NCBI GenBank assembly: GCA_964017185.1
Contig: OZ024869.1
Span: 66,806,315 to 66,870,314 of the forward strand
DNA length: 64,000 nucleotides
Source of the DNA: Rugalucina vietnamica
Taxonomy: Eukaryota; Mollusca; Bivalvia; Lucinida; Lucinidae
Direction of reading: 5' to 3'
The notes under the pieces are model-generated. The model worked only from the letters and a program-made list of their open reading frames with translations, was not told the origin of the DNA and ran no database searches. Positions within the stretch are counted from its first letter, which is position 1, and each line of letters opens with the position of its first letter. The position numbers and the translations under genes were made by a program. Positions 55,201-58,200 of this stretch are shown piece after piece.

Positions 55201-58200
55201 TGCTCCCCATAGAAAAAATACTATTAGTTTCACCCTTCCTGTGTCGAACTTCGAAGTCAAATATTATCAGTCAGACTTCATGATCAGCAAAAAAGAAGAA
55301 AAAGAAAGATGTAGAGAATAAAAAGTCAATTTTCGGAACTGCGTTTTCCATATTAGCAAACTCATACAAAGCCCAAAAACAAAGACAAAGAAATTTACCT
55401 CAAATAGATTTTTAATCCACTGAAATTTGTCATTTAATCCATCATAATTTTAGTTTCATTTTCACAATTCCACGTGGCGTCCGATAACACACAACAATGG
55501 GGTTAATTGGTTTGGTCGGTCGCTTTGTGTAAACTAATTGACCTTTAACCGTAACACATGAGCAATTACCGGCGTCTTTGAAATTTAATTGTTTGAACAC
55601 TGTTAAGCAGCGGCGTTTGATGTTAGCTATCAGAAGCATTCTTTAACTGTAACAATATCGTCTCAACATTTGTGTCACAATTGAGTAGCAGTGTTCTAAT
55701 AACAGCCGGCGGCCGGTGATATTGCCGATTTGCGCTGTATACTTTTTTAGCAAAAAATACGAAAGAATCAAGAATAGCAAATGATTTGACCATTCCTGAC
55801 GTTTTCTGGTCGTTTGCTTGATGTATTTTCGTGTTTTTATTCAACACGACAGCATCGGTGTTTTTACCGACGATGGCCTACCCTGCGCCAATAACGGCGT
55901 ATTACATTCTTTATTGAACGAGAACATATTGATTATCTACCTTCTCGTAAGCGCTACTTGGCGGTGACACTGGTCTCCAGTGTGTCCTAAAGTTTATATT
56001 GCAATATCCGATAATGACAAGATCCAGTATTGGGGAAAATCTCGAACATGAAAAACAAGCAATTAATTTACGATAAATAGCCAGTCTATGCCGGAACGCA
56101 ATCACTGGAATTGTTAAAGAAAGTTTCATTTGAAACCGCTATCAATGGAGTAAACATGGTGGAAAACGAAAGGAGAATCACTCAGTCCGTCAATGTGAGA
56201 GAGTTGAGCTTTTTGGTGTCAATTTGCTTATCTCGAACTTCGGAAAACTCGAAGTGTTTTCCCCATTCCCCTTGATTTCGAGATAGCGAAGGTGGCCTGT
56301 TTTTGTCATTTTCATTCTTTGATGAAATACCTGAAATTCTAACACACCTCACCTATATAGCCAATGGTAAAAAAACGTGTTATATTGTGCAACAATTTCA
56401 CTGGGCGAATAGGCGTGACGTTACTTTGCGGCATTTGTGACGTCAGCTATCCCACAAAGCAGCGTTAGACGGTGAAACGTCGTTTTAGCGCACAACAAAC
56501 GTAATAAGTGTGTGTAAATACCAGCATTACAGTCAAATATTTGGCGGGATATCTGCAATGCAATGGCAGAAAGCTGAACGATATTGACAGTTTCAGCAAC
56601 ATTTATTCCGTTTATTGTGTGTTAGAATCGAAATAGATCAGCTCAAGTGCGTGAATTGTTGAGTAATAATTCACTGTTTGTCGGTCAGTTGTAAGAAGAT
56701 AAATCACTCGCGCTACGCGCTCATGATTTGATCTTCTTTACAACTGACCTCCAAACAGTGAATTATTACTCAACAATTCACTGCTAGAGCTGATCTATTC
56801 CTTAAGCAAACAGAATAAATCTGGGGCTAAAGTGTTTGTCTAACAATAGGGTACTGTCTTATGTATGTGGATTAAGGATTTTTTATTGAGAAAAACTTAA
56901 CTTGCTTGAGTTTAATGATCATTTCAACAAATTTCTGCATGTTGGAATATTCTAGAATTTCTTACAAAACATGAGTATGTGTATGTTGTAGAATCATCAA
57001 CTGTAGCATCTTGATAATTATAGATTGTCACATAATTGTTCCCATCCAGGGGCACTGTGTCTATACATAACACTGACGGAGAACCTGGAAAACACAGTAT
57101 GTAAAGACTAGATATGAACTTTAACCATGACTAAGAGAGCATGCTTTTTGTAATGACAAAAAGGTGTTGGTTACAGCTGATCAGGATTCTTTTTGAACCT
57201 TTCTTAACAGACTGATTTGGGTCAGCCATCAGGATAACATGTCCCTGACATGTATACCACCTTGAACCCCACTTTTATATAGTAAAACTGGGGTATGCAG
57301 GGGTATACCTATTTTTCTTATTTTGCTCCAAAACATACATTGTGGGTACTTGTTAGAACCACCTCGGCAAGGCGGTTCTAATGAGTACCCACAATCTATG
57401 GTTTGAGCAAAAATGAGAAAAATATCAAAAATATTCAATTTTTACAAATCTCTGTTTACTGCATGGGCATTTTAGTAATGCATGTGGAACTTCTTGCAAT
57501 GAAGCAATGATTCTAAGATCATTTTAGCACTGATTTTATGGAGAGAAAAATGACAATAGGGAATGATTTTTTTTCCACTCTTCGTTAAAACGACAAAAAA
57601 TTCAAAATGATCATCTGATTAAATGACATATTTCACACCTTAGAATGAAGTTGTTCCAACTGACCTGAGTAGGCTACTTTAGTAGGACACTGTCCGAGAT
57701 TGAAACTCATTCTGGTATTATCAGAGCACATGTCCCAGAGATTATTACCCGACGAGCAGGTCTGCGTGCCGTCAGCCGAGGTATGGGTGTAGTCGTAAAC
57801 TCCAAGAAAGTTGTAAGGACATGTGATGGCTGCTGACATCTCACTTCCTGGAGAAAATTAAACTTAAAAAATTAAACTTAGTAGATGTGATATGATAAAG
57901 TTTTTAAAACAAATACTAAGGGTCCAGTGAAGACTCAGCAGCCTGGTCATATTCTACTTAAACACCTGGAGAAAGATTACCTACAGTGTACAATTATTAT
58001 AGGGCACCAGTATATACACTAAACAGCCTAATCATTGGCTAATTTTTACTCTGACGTCCATGTGTGTTTAATCATACTTCTTAAATCTAAAACAACTACT
58101 GTATTACAGCAGGACTTGTATCCTTCCATGAATATATCAGGCTTTAAGTCAGTTACAGAGAGATGGATATAGGAAGAAGATCCTGAAAAGCTGCACAGTC

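Noticed and set aside
55442-56129. Minus-strand ORFs as a pogo transposase
   Set aside because: Three short unlinked frames, no helix-turn-helix or catalytic motif that I can recognise.
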